A stretch of 64,000 nt of DNA from Bacteroidota bacterium. Its GTDB lineage: Bacteria > Bacteroidota > Bacteroidia > UBA7662 > CANHCV01. Where the stretch lies: NCBI GenBank assembly GCA_947501265.1, contig CANMVY010000012.1:1-64000 (forward strand), read 5' to 3'. This document shows positions 17,998-27,404 of this stretch, piece after piece. Made by a program: the position numbers and the translations under genes. Each line of letters starts with the position of its first letter. Positions within the stretch are counted from its first letter, which is position 1. The notes under the pieces are model-generated. The model was not told the origin of the DNA and searched no databases. It worked only from the letters and a program-made list of their open reading frames with translations.

Positions 17998-18357
17998 ATG
18001 GAAAACCAAGTAGATTTTTTAGAACCTTTGATTGAAAATGCTCGGGAATATGGAAAAACGAGCCTTGAATTGTACAAACTTAAGGCCATTGAGAAGTCCT
18101 CGGAAATTTCTTCCATTTTCATTTCTCGTTTGGTGGCTTTTTATGTTTTCGGACTATTCATTCTTATGGTAAGTTTTGGTTTGGCTTTCTGGCTAGGCGA
18201 CTTTATGGGAAAGGTTTACTTGGGTTTTTTATGCGTGGGCGGATTTTATGGAGTTACAGGAGCAATTATTTACTTTTTCCTGCACAATTGGATGAAAGAA
18301 CGCACAAATCAATTAATCATTAAACAAATGTTCAATTCATCTCCATGGGGAAAATAA
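17998..18357 (+). CDS. Holin-superfamily (YqjE-like) membrane protein
   Basis: A 119-residue protein with an N-terminal amphipathic helix (about 1-40), two membrane segments (about residues 45-70 and 75-100) and a short basic tail. The order matches the phage-holin-3_6/YqjE family found in Bacteroidota envelope-stress loci. No lysis genes are near, so a phage function is unlikely. It overlaps the next gene by 13 bp. Confidence 0.75.
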   Translation: MENQVDFLEPLIENAREYGKTSLELYKLKAIEKSSEISSIFISRLVAFYVFGLFILMVSFGLAFWLGDFMGKVYLGFLCVGGFYGVTGAIIYFFLHNWMKERTNQLIIKQMFNSSPWGK

Positions 18358-18749
18358 ACTCAATTAAGGAATTAAAGGAAGCGATTCTTGAACTAGAGAT
18401 CAAACAGAAGGAAGACGAGCGTTTGTTGAAGGAACAATTTATGATTGCCTACGAGCGTTTGAAACCGATCAATATGATCAAAAACTCTGTAAAGAATCTC
18501 ATTACCTCACCAGAATTAAAGGACCATCTGATCAGCAGTACCATCGGACTTGCAGCGGGTTACCTAACCAAAAAAGCGGTGGTGGGATCAACCCGTCATC
18601 ATCCATTAAAACAAATACTGGGCGCCTTTTTACAAATGGGTGTAACAAACTTGGTTACCCAAAATTCCGATGGAATACAATCCCGGGTAGCGAGTTTAAT
18701 CAGTGGTTTTTTAAGTAAGAGGAAAGCCAATCGCAAAAACGAGGAGTAA
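18345..18749 (+). CDS. Conserved hypothetical protein of the YtxH/holin cluster
   Basis: A 134-residue protein. Residues 1-45 are a charged helix (SIKELKEAILELEIKQKEDE); the middle has a hydrophobic stretch SSTIGLAAGYLTKKAVVG; the end is basic (FLSKRKANRKNEE). No enzyme motif is seen. The overlap with the holin-like gene and its position as third member of the trio suggest a role in the same envelope complex, comparable in position to YqjK. The function is inferred from context only. Confidence 0.7.
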   Translation: MGKINSIKELKEAILELEIKQKEDERLLKEQFMIAYERLKPINMIKNSVKNLITSPELKDHLISSTIGLAAGYLTKKAVVGSTRHHPLKQILGAFLQMGVTNLVTQNSDGIQSRVASLISGFLSKRKANRKNEE

Positions 18750-18799
18750 TCCTTTGGCAACTGCAGCAGGAAGCGTTGCTCATCTTCGACAACGGGTTT

Positions 18800-19882
18800 T
18801 TACTTCTTATTGCTCCAGCGATGAATTTTTCTGATCAAACCTGGTTCCGTTTTTTTATGCTCAATTGCACCAATTAAAAATCCGTAAGATTTTAAGGGTT
18901 CTACATGGTCGCAAACAATCTTGAACATCGCCATTAACGGAATGGCAAGAAAAATTCCAGGTAATCCCCATAGAATTTCACCCAAAACCAAGGCAATGAT
19001 GGTGAATAATGAGTTTAGTTTTACCTGAGACCCTACGATCAAAGGTTCTAAAACCCATCCTTGAATAAATTGAATAAGGCCATAAGTTCCAACAATTCCT
19101 GTGAGCATAAGGAAACTACCGCCTTGTACACCGGCAACCAATACGGTTATTGCTGTTCCAGTAATGTTTCCAATAAAGGGTACAATTTCTAACAATCCAC
19201 ACAAAAAGGCGAAAAACAAAGCATTTTCAACGCCTAAAATGGAAAAGCCAATCCCATACATCACCCATAAGCATACGATCATTTTGGAAAGACCAAGCAG
19301 GTACTGTTGAGATACGTTTCCTACCCGATCGATCACTTTTCCCATTTCATTTTTCTGGGATGGGGATGAAAACCGAAGGATGAATTGCTTCATGTGGCTT
19401 CGGTAATACAACAGAAACAAAATATAAACCAATGTTAAAATTACATTGGCAAACAAGGAAGTAAACGACACGGCCATATCCTTCAAAAACTGAGTGATTG
19501 CTGGCTGTTGTTTGCTCAATGCTTGGTTTTGTTTTTCTATCGAAATGCCAAATTGATTGAAAAGGTATTCCTGAAAATGGTCTATTGTTTGAAGCCCACT
19601 TTGCCGAAGCAGTGAAAAATCGCGGACTAATGTAGATACCTGAGAGCTGAGAAGAAATCCTATTCCAACGATGAAGGACATTAACACCAATAGACAAATA
19701 ACGACTGCGAGTCCTCTTGGCACACTTCTATCTTCCAACCATCTGCAAAGCGGTAAAAACAACGTGGCAACCACCGCTCCAATGGATAATGGAATAAGAA
19801 ATGCTCTTGCAAAATATAAGCCGGCAATGAGAAAAAACAACAAAAGAAGCTTTTTCAGGGCTGATGCAGCGCTTATTGTCAT
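18800..19882 (-). CDS. AI-2E family transporter (PerM-like permease)
   Basis: A 360-residue integral membrane protein with about seven hydrophobic segments. The AI-2E/PerM family signature is present in the C-terminal half: LLEIVPFIGNITGTAITVLVA, then VEPLIVGSQVKLNSLFTIIALVLG and WGLPGIFLAIPLMA. The family includes putative autoinducer-2 exporters and Na+/H+ antiporters, so the substrate cannot be fixed. It is convergent with the preceding trio (50 bp gap) and is followed upstream by several small stress-type genes on the same strand. Confidence 0.88.
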   Translation of the reverse strand: MTISAASALKKLLLLFFLIAGLYFARAFLIPLSIGAVVATLFLPLCRWLEDRSVPRGLAVVICLLVLMSFIVGIGFLLSSQVSTLVRDFSLLRQSGLQTIDHFQEYLFNQFGISIEKQNQALSKQQPAITQFLKDMAVSFTSLFANVILTLVYILFLLYYRSHMKQFILRFSSPSQKNEMGKVIDRVGNVSQQYLLGLSKMIVCLWVMYGIGFSILGVENALFFAFLCGLLEIVPFIGNITGTAITVLVAGVQGGSFLMLTGIVGTYGLIQFIQGWVLEPLIVGSQVKLNSLFTIIALVLGEILWGLPGIFLAIPLMAMFKIVCDHVEPLKSYGFLIGAIEHKKTEPGLIRKIHRWSNKK

Positions 19883-19948
19883 GGATATTTTATTGAATGG
19901 CCCTAGCCTTTTCCTTGTTTTGCACCAATGATGTTTTCATTCGTGGCA

Positions 19949-20104
19949 TTACTTCCTTCTTCTTCCTTGAATGATCCCAAGTAAAACAGAAATCAAAGCA
20001 ATGACCAATAAGAGGTGAATTAAACCACCTGCACTGTACCCCATGAAGCCAATTGCCCAAGCAACGACCACCATTATGGCTAAAACATACAATAGATTTC
20101 TCAT
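19949..20104 (-). CDS. lmo0937-type small membrane protein (51 aa)
   Basis: A short gene translated here by hand from ATG 20104 to TAA 19949. The product begins MRNLLYVLAIMVVVAWAIGF, has a second hydrophobic segment GLIHLLLVIALISVLLGII, and ends in QGRRRK. Two closely spaced membrane helices and a basic tail are the pattern of the lmo0937 family, common beside CsbD and YtxH genes in Bacteroidota. A longer reading frame across the same bases on the same strand has no family features. The function is unknown; a stress role is inferred from neighbours. Confidence 0.85.
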   Translation of the reverse strand: MRNLLYVLAIMVVVAWAIGFMGYSAGGLIHLLLVIALISVLLGIIQGRRRK

Positions 20105-20142
20105 GATTTATTTTTAAAAGGTACCAAGTCAATATCAATTGC

Positions 20143-20382
20143 TCATATTACCATTACAAATTCCAGCTCTTCCATGCTAATAGAGGAATGAATGACCATT
20201 TCAATGTCTTGGCCGATTTCTTCCTTGGGCTTCCCAAGCTTTAATTCAAGCCTACCCAATAACTCATTTTCTTTTCCTTCAACAAAGAGCAAATCATCGT
20301 CGGTTAGGTTAGCATATTTTTGTTTGAGTTCGCCTTTCACCACATCCCAACTTCCATTCATGTTTAGTTTCGTATTCATCAT
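20143..20382 (-). CDS. CsbD family stress protein
   Basis: A 79-residue protein beginning MMNTKLNMNGSWDVVKGELK. The CsbD-like core is WDVVKGELKQKYANLTDDDL followed by EGKENELLGRLELKLGK. CsbD proteins are small, helical, and induced in general stress responses, with unknown biochemical function. The frame is open far upstream (to 20478) but that part overlaps the cupin gene and lacks similarity; the double ATG at 20382/20379 is the sensible start. It lies 38 bp from the lmo0937-type gene on the same strand. Confidence 0.88.
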   Translation of the reverse strand: MMNTKLNMNGSWDVVKGELKQKYANLTDDDLLFVEGKENELLGRLELKLGKPKEEIGQDIEMVIHSSISMEELEFVMVI

Positions 20383-20398
20383 TTGGTTTTTAGTTGAT

Positions 20399-20803
20399 TT
20401 ATTCAGTGGTTTTTCTAGCAAATTCTTCTTTGTTTTCTTTTGCTTCGGCCTCGGCTTTTGTTTTGCGAACGATGCCATCTTGATGTTGGGCAGGAGAATA
20501 AATGGTATACATCTTCAATTCCTTCTCACCATCGGTATTGATGATGTTGTGCTTTGCCCCTGCGGGGATAACAACAGCGTCACCAGCGCCAACAGCATAC
20601 TCGTTTCCATCGATGAAACATGACCCACAACCGCTTTCGAAACGAAAGAATTGATCATTTTGATGATGGATTTCTTCACCAATCTCTTCTTTTGGCTGAA
20701 GGCACATCAACACCAATTGACTGTGTAAAGATGTGTAAACGACCTTTCTGAAATTGGTATTTTCTATCGTCGATTTTTCAATCGCTATTTTCAATCCTTT
20801 CAT
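20399..20803 (-). CDS. Cupin domain protein
   Basis: A 134-residue single-domain cupin. The two cupin motifs are visible: EEIHHQNDQFFRFESG (metal-binding His pair and Glu/Gln) and VIPAGAKHNIINT (Pro-Ala-Gly turn and His). The ATG at 20803 removes a 16-residue upstream extension that is not conserved-looking. Such stand-alone cupins bind a metal and a small ligand; no substrate can be read from sequence. It is followed after 16 bp by the CsbD gene and probably shares its transcript. Confidence 0.85.
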   Translation of the reverse strand: MKGLKIAIEKSTIENTNFRKVVYTSLHSQLVLMCLQPKEEIGEEIHHQNDQFFRFESGCGSCFIDGNEYAVGAGDAVVIPAGAKHNIINTDGEKELKMYTIYSPAQHQDGIVRKTKAEAEAKENKEEFARKTTE

Positions 20804-20875
20804 GAAAATCAAGTTTAATTCGCCCGCGATGATTGCCCGATGTTTGGGCAAGCACCACAGGCTATTTCAGGTTGG

Positions 20876-21316
20876 TTATTTCACGTTCTTAACGCCCAGG
20901 TCTTTGAACGCCTTGTTCAACTCATCCATATCATGGTTGAATTCTGTTTTAAAGGTCGTCCATTGATCTTTGCCTTCTGCTTTGTAATTATCCATTTTTT
21001 GTTTCAGCTCTTTGTTTTTTTGTTCCAATTCAGCGATTTTCTTTTCAGACTTTGCTTTTGTGACTTTTTTATCGTTCGCAATTTCCTTTTTGAAATCAGC
21101 GATGAGAATTTCGTTATTTGAAATTTTTGTTGATGTTTCCATCCGATAATTTTCAATCTCAGCCTGATATTCTTGGTTGGCTTGTTCAAGTTCATCCTCT
21201 GCTTCAGTAACATTTACTTTAGCGTCTTCTACCTTACTTTTTGGGGAATCACAACTTGTTAAATTTGCCCCCACCATTAATAAAATGGCAGACAGGGTGA
21301 TTGCAATTTTTTTCAT
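20876..21316 (-). CDS. Coiled-coil lipoprotein
   Basis: A 146-residue protein with a lipoprotein signal peptide ending in LTSC (Cys22). The mature part is almost wholly charged helix with heptad-like spacing (AEDELEQANQEYQ; EKKIAELEQKNKELKQKM), so a long coiled coil in the periplasm or on the outer membrane is expected. No enzyme domain is seen. It leads the minus-strand series of cupin, CsbD, lmo0937-type and AI-2E genes, consistent with an envelope-stress function. Confidence 0.78.
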   Translation of the reverse strand: MKKIAITLSAILLMVGANLTSCDSPKSKVEDAKVNVTEAEDELEQANQEYQAEIENYRMETSTKISNNEILIADFKKEIANDKKVTKAKSEKKIAELEQKNKELKQKMDNYKAEGKDQWTTFKTEFNHDMDELNKAFKDLGVKNVK

Positions 21317-21665
21317 TGTCGTTTGTTTTAAGGGTTAATATTGTTCATTTTAAGATCCATAAAAAAGGAAGCCAATTAAGAAGTTGCATGGGATGCTTTC
21401 GGCTTCTTTAACAAAAGTAGAAGAGTGGCCTGCGTTTGTTCATGACCATAATCACCTTTAAACATGACTTTTATCAGCTAATTGAAAATCATGGATTTAC
21501 CGCCCCAAAACGATGCTTTTGGCGCTTCAATTGGGGGGATGAAAAAAGCTGATGCCTTTTTCATGCTCGTTTTGTTATTTAAAGTAGCCGATTTATTGCA
21601 ACCAACAAAAAAAGGGCGCTCCCAAATGGAAACGCCCCCTGGCAAAAACCAGTTCTATTATCACC
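21317..21665. other. 349-bp intergenic region with a terminator at 21607-21639
   Basis: I see no coding sequence; a 73-residue open frame at 21482 lacks family features and runs through the terminator. The hairpin GGGGCGTTTCC-ATTT-GGGAGCGCCC followed by seven T's, on the minus strand (21607-21639), ends the 21666-27913 gene group. The rest probably holds the promoter of the lipoprotein gene, but no box is convincing. Confidence 0.7.
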
Positions 21666-22292
21666 TTAGAACTTTCGTGCAATGCATAAACGGAAACGGG
21701 TAATGGAATTTGGGAAATTCAAGCGTTGGAAAATGGTGTAGTACTCGCCCGCCAACTGGTCGCCGAAACCTAAACCAATGCTAGGCTCGACCAACCATTG
21801 CTGATTTCGATCCATCCATTTGTATCCCAATCGAAATTGAGAAACCACCGTTTTCCGAAACGTGGTCGTATCGAAAAAATAGCCCAATTGAGGGAAAACC
21901 GTGTCGCGCATGCGGGTATGCAACTTCACCGAATACCCCTGACATTGAATCCCCAAAAAGGGTCCTGTTCGGTTTTTCCCATGGTACAAATACTGACGAA
22001 CCTCTGCTCCCACTACCTTTTTCGCCTTCAATTCATCCGTTTGAATGTGAGCAATGGGGCCGGTGTTGTACAAATTGTACCAACCCACTCCAACACTCCA
22101 AACCACCGATTGGGCAGGGAAAAATCCGCGATGTTCTATGCCAAATTCAAACATCTTGTTGTCGTTCGGAATCATCCCCGCCACATCGGTTCTCAACCAA
22201 ATTCCTTTGGAAGGAACAGGATTCGGATTTGTTTGCTGGGCCTTCATTCCCATCCAAATAAAAATGAAGAGAAAGGTGAAAACGTGTTTCAT
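21666..22292 (-). CDS. Putative outer-membrane beta-barrel protein
   Basis: A 208-residue protein with signal peptide MKHVFTFLFIFIWMGMKAQ when started at 22292. The mature part alternates short amphipathic strands (VVWSVGVGWYNLY, VVSQFRLGYKWM, LVEPSIGLGFGDQLAGEYY) and ends in KF, a barrel-like terminal aromatic. The longer open frame upstream overlaps the hydrolase gene and is not credible. It starts 2 bp after the stop of the 1477-residue hydrolase gene, so the two are translationally linked. The barrel may be the outer-membrane partner of that exported protein; this is inference. Confidence 0.75.
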   Translation of the reverse strand: MKHVFTFLFIFIWMGMKAQQTNPNPVPSKGIWLRTDVAGMIPNDNKMFEFGIEHRGFFPAQSVVWSVGVGWYNLYNTGPIAHIQTDELKAKKVVGAEVRQYLYHGKNRTGPFLGIQCQGYSVKLHTRMRDTVFPQLGYFFDTTTFRKTVVSQFRLGYKWMDRNQQWLVEPSIGLGFGDQLAGEYYTIFQRLNFPNSITRFRLCIARKF

Positions 22293-22294
22293 GG

Positions 22295-25200
22295 TTATGG
22301 GATAAGAAGGGTTAATTTTTGATGAGCTGTTACGAAGAAATACATTCCCGGTGGAAGTTCCAAACCCGAAATGGAAGAATTGGAAATCACCCCCATGCGA
22401 AGGGTTTTCCCCTGAACGTCCATGATTCGGAATGCCTCTCCCATTTGAGCTCCCGACAACAAGAGATTTCCATGGCTCCAAGTGATGCCCATGCTGTTTC
22501 CTTTGGAAGAAGGTGACTCAAATGAAAACGACCGCTTTCGAAGGGCTGGAAGTTGTGAGCGGCAGGCGGTTAGACTGTCTTCAAACGCCGAGCGCACCGT
22601 TAATCCTTGAATAAACTGCTCCTCCGCTCGGCAAACACAACCCCAATATTCTGCCTCGGCAATTTGGTTCGACGTTGCTTGCGACCTCATTTGTTGCAGC
22701 AATTGCTGGGCATAATCGTAGTGCTCGGCCAAACGATACACCTGCGCTTTATCCAAATCGTAGGCCGATGCCTCCTCCAATTCGGCGGCTACTAACTTTT
22801 CCTGTTTGAGGTCGTCCAAAATCTCAACCAACTGATGTACAGTAGTATTGGGAATCGTTCCAAATTGCGCACGATTGTACTGCAACAATTGATCCTCAAA
22901 AGCCGTGGCCAACCAGTTCAAGGCAAGTTTCTCGGCAAGATCTACGGCCATGGCATCGTCTTGGGAATAATTCGAAGGGCGATCTTCGAGCAGCTGAAGC
23001 AATTCGTGAAGCGAATTCAAGTTGGAGAACGAATCGGTAGAGAGCGATGCATCGAGCACCACATTCAACAATTGATGTGAAAACGAACCCACTGTTCCAT
23101 TGGAAACGATGTTGGATGTGTTTAAGCTGCCCAATTGATCAACCAATCGCTCGATTTGGGCTTTTTGGGCTGCACTTCTGCAAGAGGAAGTGGTCATTCC
23201 TAAAAAGGCGCCAACGGTAAATACCGGTAAAAACTGCTGATTTCTGGAACTCCAATACGCTAACGGATGATGGTTGCCCGCAAAAGGAGGATTCAAGAGC
23301 AGTCGTGCTGGAAAAAGATTGGAATCAACCCGCAAAAACGGATTCCCATGTACCCATTGAAAAGCGGTACTATCCATCAAAATCCCATCGGCAACCGCTT
23401 CGGTAACTCCCGAAAAGTCGTTCAAGCCACCAACCAAATTCAGCGATTGAACATCTTGAAGGCTTAATGCCACCTTCCCTTGGAAAATGTTGGCAGCCCC
23501 GCGACCCAATTCCACCTGTCCAAATTTTTGGTTGATGCTCGTTCCCAATCCGGTGAAACGATTGCAAGAGAAAACAGACAAAACCGATTGAGCTTGAACA
23601 CCAATCTGGGTGAGATTTCCTTGAATGGAATTACCCTGACAATACAACGAAGCCGTATTTTGTCCGAGAAAATCGATGGCCACCTGGTTGTTTTGGAATT
23701 GGTTTCCATCGAGCAAGGTGGCCATTTCGGCATCTCGTCCCTTGTAGCCAATGGCATTATTTGAAAATGTATTTTGGTAACATTTGGTGCCTTTTCCAAT
23801 GGCTTCCAAACCAACGTTATTGTTGAGAAATTGACACCGCAATACCTTGGCCGAATGATTGGCTGTTTTTTGATGAATCACCAGTCCCGAAGCTCCATTT
23901 TCGAAGGTATTCCGATGAAGGATGGAAGACGACGTAGCAACTATTTGAACGCCCCGATGGGTTCTTGTTCCGTTCCAAGCAGAAGTAAATTTCGAGTCTT
24001 TGATGATGCTTGGAGATTGAATCACCAAACAGGAAGAATGACCCAAATGAACGGTAGCATGATCGAATTGAGCCATTTGAAGGTTGGAAGGCAATTCCAA
24101 TTGCGCTCCATCTGAAATTTCCAGATGAACCCCGGCATCCATTTTCCAATAGCACCGAGCGCCCGCAACAACAGCATTCCGCACGCCTGAATCAACCGAG
24201 TACACCATTTTTCCTGTTCCAAACAATTCAAATTGAGTCGAATCTTCCAAGCGGATGAGCGAAGAAATGGAAAGAAGGGCGTGCGGTCCGTTCAGTTCAA
24301 TTCGGGCGCCAGGGTGTAGAATGAGAACGGATCCGGGTTCGAAAACCAACTCCGAATAATCTTCCACTTTCAGCACCGAACCCGATTGAAGCTCCAAAAT
24401 GGAACCCTCGGATAGCACCACTTTCGCATTGTTTGGGAATGGGGTTCCATTTTGCTCCCCAATTTGCAGTTGCCCACCCCCTTGAACGATCCACGTATGC
24501 CCGCAGTTGCTGAAGGAAACATGAACGTTGCGCAATACTGCGGGCTGCCCGAATTGGGTGCCGTAGTTTACTTTTTGGAATCCGTTCACGACCATTGTTC
24601 CGCCATTTTGAATCACCAAATCCTTAAAAATTCTGGCATCAACAGCTTGGTTAAACGTATTTCCATGAACGTTGGGCAATTCGAGCGGAAATGAATCCAT
24701 ATATTCATGCAACAATCCGTAGAGCGGAATGGAGGTGCGACGATTTACCGCAACATGTAATTCATTGGTATCTGCCAAGTGAACCACCTGTTGGAAAACG
24801 GCATTGGTTCTGCCCACCATGGAGGTGGTGGGAGAAACCGAATAATCAAACAAAGCACTTTGAGCAGGAATAAAACTGTGGCTTTCGTATTCTACTCGGT
24901 CAAATTGAACAGAAGTTCCAAATGCATTATTCAAACCATCCAACAAGTCTTTACCGGTTTCGGCCAGGCCTCCGGGAGTAAACTCATAATACTGCCGGTC
25001 GGCACGAAAAAGGTTTTGGGCAAAATGAGGTGGCGCTAAACGATTGATCTTTGCATACATCACCTTTTGCAAATTTTGGGTGGTATCGTTCACCCTTAAA
25101 TCGGTTTTCAATTGATTTTTGTAATCGAAATTAAAGTTTTTCTCGTTGGGATAAAGGGGATACAAATGCCCGTTGGTGGCCCCATTGGTAACGGCCACGT

Positions 25201-26728
25201 TCTTGGTCTTTTGAGGGAATCCGGTTTGAAATTGCTTTTGGTTCCAACGATTTCGTACCTGAGGCGCGGTTCCATTGGAATCGATGTGGTTGACCAACAT
25301 TTGCATGGCGGCAGGAACCATGAGGCTTTGTTCAAATTTCTTTTGGGTGGTGTAGCTTCCGTAGCCCAAGTATTGCAACAGCGCCTGGTAATTCAGAGGA
25401 ATGTTCGCCCCCAAATGCGGGCTATCGAAACTTACCCAAGTACCCACACAGTGGCGAATGCCCGCATTTTCGAGTTTTCTTAACGCATATCGGCTTGTTA
25501 ATCCGCCCATGCTCGCTCCAATCAGCATCAGCTCCGAAGTACGGCTTGTAAGTCCACTCAAATACCCCAAACATGAGGCAAGCGCCTGAGCGTTCGCCTC
25601 AATTTCATCGGATCCGTTTTTGAAATCTACAATGATCAAATCAAACCCCAAGGCCAAAACCGAATCGGCGAGATGTTTGAAACCTTCCAGTTGAACATAG
25701 GAGTTAAAGGTATCTGTATTATTAATTGATGGAATAAAACCTGATCTCAAATTTGCCCCAATTGAACCATACCTGTGGGCTTCTTCATTGGGGCTTGGGT
25801 CGTATCCTTCCACAAAAACCACGGGTTTTCGAATAACGGTTTCTTCGGTGGGGGAAAAGTGGTACATCCTTGCTTCTCCAGAACGGGAATGCACTCGGGT
25901 AGCATGAAACCCTTGAACAGTACTCCACGGAATGGTAGTGGTAGGAAGGTATTGGTTCATTTGCTGCAGGGTTGCGAGGTTCATTCCGAACGCCAACTTT
26001 CGAACCGCCCGATTTGCGGAATCACCCCATCGAAAGAGCAGATAACCGGGATGATTCATTTGGCTTAAATCTGAAACCAAGATGCTGTTTGGAACAACCG
26101 CTTGCCAACCTCTTCCATCGAAGAAATTGATTTCCATGTTTTCCACGCGTCCATTCCCACGGTGGTACATGTTGGAATCGGGTAGCACCCACTGAATAAG
26201 GGGAGAATACCGATTCGCAGCGGAATCATACCGAGGTTGAAAAGCGGTAATTCCGGCAAATTGAACATGAAAGGGGAGATAAATGGAAGTGTCGGTTAAA
26301 GATCTCGGAACCCATCTTCCTAAGGTATCTAAAGTTACCCTTCCATCCCACACGGCTTGGGTATCGAATAGGTTCATTTCCATATCAACCAAAGAGAGGA
26401 AGGTGTATCCCTGCTGAGTAAATGCCTTTTCTTTCAGTTCTTTCAGGTTCAAAGCAGGGATAATAGGTCCGGCATTGGTTGGTGCAATTTGTCGAATGGC
26501 ATGGGCCGCATCGTACCAATGGTTGGTGGTAAACACCTTGGAGGTGTCGTTCCCTTTCTGAATCAGGTAAGGGAAGAGGTGATGATTGACGAGAAATCCG
26601 GAAGGTGCTCGAGGAGCTAGGAGTTCGAATTCCGGATTTCTTCCTTGAAGGATGTGGGGGTGAAATTGGGCCGTAGCGGTCCAACCCCCCAGGACCGTTG
26701 CCAGTCCTAGAAGCCATTTCTTTATCAT
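22295..26728 (-). CDS. Large secreted alpha/beta-hydrolase with beta-helix and T9SS type A C-terminal domain
   Basis: A 1477-residue protein with signal peptide MIKKWLLGLATVLGGWTATAQ. Residues of about 310-480 look like an alpha/beta hydrolase: KPVVFVEGYDPSP, FDLIIVDFKNGSD and the nucleophile elbow LIGASMGGLTSRYALR (G-x-S-x-G), with FDSPHLGANIP after it. About residues 700-1120 carry repeated short strands (FENGASGLVIH, CQFLNNNVGLEAIG, NTFSNNAIGYKG, NQFQNNQVAIDF), a right-handed beta-helix pattern. A helical stretch follows, then a terminal domain MDVQGKTLRMG ... LPPGMYFFV typical of T9SS type A sorting. A surface lipase/esterase is plausible; the substrate is unknown. Confidence 0.82.
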   Translation of the reverse strand: MIKKWLLGLATVLGGWTATAQFHPHILQGRNPEFELLAPRAPSGFLVNHHLFPYLIQKGNDTSKVFTTNHWYDAAHAIRQIAPTNAGPIIPALNLKELKEKAFTQQGYTFLSLVDMEMNLFDTQAVWDGRVTLDTLGRWVPRSLTDTSIYLPFHVQFAGITAFQPRYDSAANRYSPLIQWVLPDSNMYHRGNGRVENMEINFFDGRGWQAVVPNSILVSDLSQMNHPGYLLFRWGDSANRAVRKLAFGMNLATLQQMNQYLPTTTIPWSTVQGFHATRVHSRSGEARMYHFSPTEETVIRKPVVFVEGYDPSPNEEAHRYGSIGANLRSGFIPSINNTDTFNSYVQLEGFKHLADSVLALGFDLIIVDFKNGSDEIEANAQALASCLGYLSGLTSRTSELMLIGASMGGLTSRYALRKLENAGIRHCVGTWVSFDSPHLGANIPLNYQALLQYLGYGSYTTQKKFEQSLMVPAAMQMLVNHIDSNGTAPQVRNRWNQKQFQTGFPQKTKNVAVTNGATNGHLYPLYPNEKNFNFDYKNQLKTDLRVNDTTQNLQKVMYAKINRLAPPHFAQNLFRADRQYYEFTPGGLAETGKDLLDGLNNAFGTSVQFDRVEYESHSFIPAQSALFDYSVSPTTSMVGRTNAVFQQVVHLADTNELHVAVNRRTSIPLYGLLHEYMDSFPLELPNVHGNTFNQAVDARIFKDLVIQNGGTMVVNGFQKVNYGTQFGQPAVLRNVHVSFSNCGHTWIVQGGGQLQIGEQNGTPFPNNAKVVLSEGSILELQSGSVLKVEDYSELVFEPGSVLILHPGARIELNGPHALLSISSLIRLEDSTQFELFGTGKMVYSVDSGVRNAVVAGARCYWKMDAGVHLEISDGAQLELPSNLQMAQFDHATVHLGHSSCLVIQSPSIIKDSKFTSAWNGTRTHRGVQIVATSSSILHRNTFENGASGLVIHQKTANHSAKVLRCQFLNNNVGLEAIGKGTKCYQNTFSNNAIGYKGRDAEMATLLDGNQFQNNQVAIDFLGQNTASLYCQGNSIQGNLTQIGVQAQSVLSVFSCNRFTGLGTSINQKFGQVELGRGAANIFQGKVALSLQDVQSLNLVGGLNDFSGVTEAVADGILMDSTAFQWVHGNPFLRVDSNLFPARLLLNPPFAGNHHPLAYWSSRNQQFLPVFTVGAFLGMTTSSCRSAAQKAQIERLVDQLGSLNTSNIVSNGTVGSFSHQLLNVVLDASLSTDSFSNLNSLHELLQLLEDRPSNYSQDDAMAVDLAEKLALNWLATAFEDQLLQYNRAQFGTIPNTTVHQLVEILDDLKQEKLVAAELEEASAYDLDKAQVYRLAEHYDYAQQLLQQMRSQATSNQIAEAEYWGCVCRAEEQFIQGLTVRSAFEDSLTACRSQLPALRKRSFSFESPSSKGNSMGITWSHGNLLLSGAQMGEAFRIMDVQGKTLRMGVISNSSISGLELPPGMYFFVTAHQKLTLLIP

Positions 26729-26745
26729 GGTTGGTTATTTTGGTT

Positions 26746-27390
26746 TTAGAAATTCAAAAAGAGGGTATCGGGAGTTTTGTATTTCAAATTCACCGTGATG
26801 GTGTCGTTTTGAATGATTCCCGTTCGGTTGTTTGTTTTCTTGATGTAAATGTACTGGGGACGGAGTTGGTGGTTGATGATGCTATCGAAGGCGTAGTTAC
26901 GTGTCAACTCTAATTTGTACTTGGAAGAATGGTACAAGCTTCCAAACTCGATTTGTACAATATCCCAATCGTTAGAAATGCGCTTAAATTCGAGGTATTT
27001 CGTTCCAGCAGGATAGTACATGCGTTCAATCACCACCGTTCCGCCTTCTACATTTTTGCCATACCAATACTGAATCTGATTATCATAAGCGTAGTTGGGA
27101 AGTTTTTGGTGTTCTAAACGAAAACCATTATAATAATATGGCTTTGGCAATTGATTTGGAAAAATCTGTTTGTAAAAATGCCCATAAGCATCGGAGTGCA
27201 TGGTATCAACTGACATTGCTGATTGCCCTCCCCAAAATATCACAAACACTGCGTTGGCAATCGGGTCTCGGTTTCCGTAGATGTAGGCTTTGCCTACGAT
27301 GGTAATGGGGCCAAGGGGTGGCTGTTTGTTGCAGCCGGTTTGGAATCCGAACAAGCCACCCCACATCATTAATAATCCTATTCTTTTCAT
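26746..27390 (-). CDS. Hypothetical lipoprotein
   Basis: A 214-residue protein with a lipobox at FQTGC (Cys20). The mature start PITIVGKAYIYGNRDPIANAVF resembles a carboxypeptidase-regulatory-like or transthyretin-type beta-sandwich that displays one strand-turn-strand domain; this is a weak call. It contains many aromatic residues (YPAGTKYLEF, YWYGKN). It lies 17 bp before the large hydrolase gene and 14 bp after the 71-residue gene on the same strand, so it is likely part of one operon and may be an outer-membrane accessory of the hydrolase. Confidence 0.72.
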   Translation of the reverse strand: MKRIGLLMMWGGLFGFQTGCNKQPPLGPITIVGKAYIYGNRDPIANAVFVIFWGGQSAMSVDTMHSDAYGHFYKQIFPNQLPKPYYYNGFRLEHQKLPNYAYDNQIQYWYGKNVEGGTVVIERMYYPAGTKYLEFKRISNDWDIVQIEFGSLYHSSKYKLELTRNYAFDSIINHQLRPQYIYIKKTNNRTGIIQNDTITVNLKYKTPDTLFLNF

Positions 27391-27404
27391 GGTTTTGTTT
27401 TTCT

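Noticed and set aside
17998-18357. Phage lysis holin
   Set aside because: Although of the holin superfamily, it has no endolysin or phage genes nearby and stands in a YtxH stress cluster.
19890-20138. 82-residue minus-strand frame
   Set aside because: It overlaps, in another frame, the 51-residue lmo0937-type protein, which has the clear two-helix family pattern.
21482-21703. 73-residue plus-strand frame
   Set aside because: It runs through a terminator into the antisense of the barrel gene and shows no domain.
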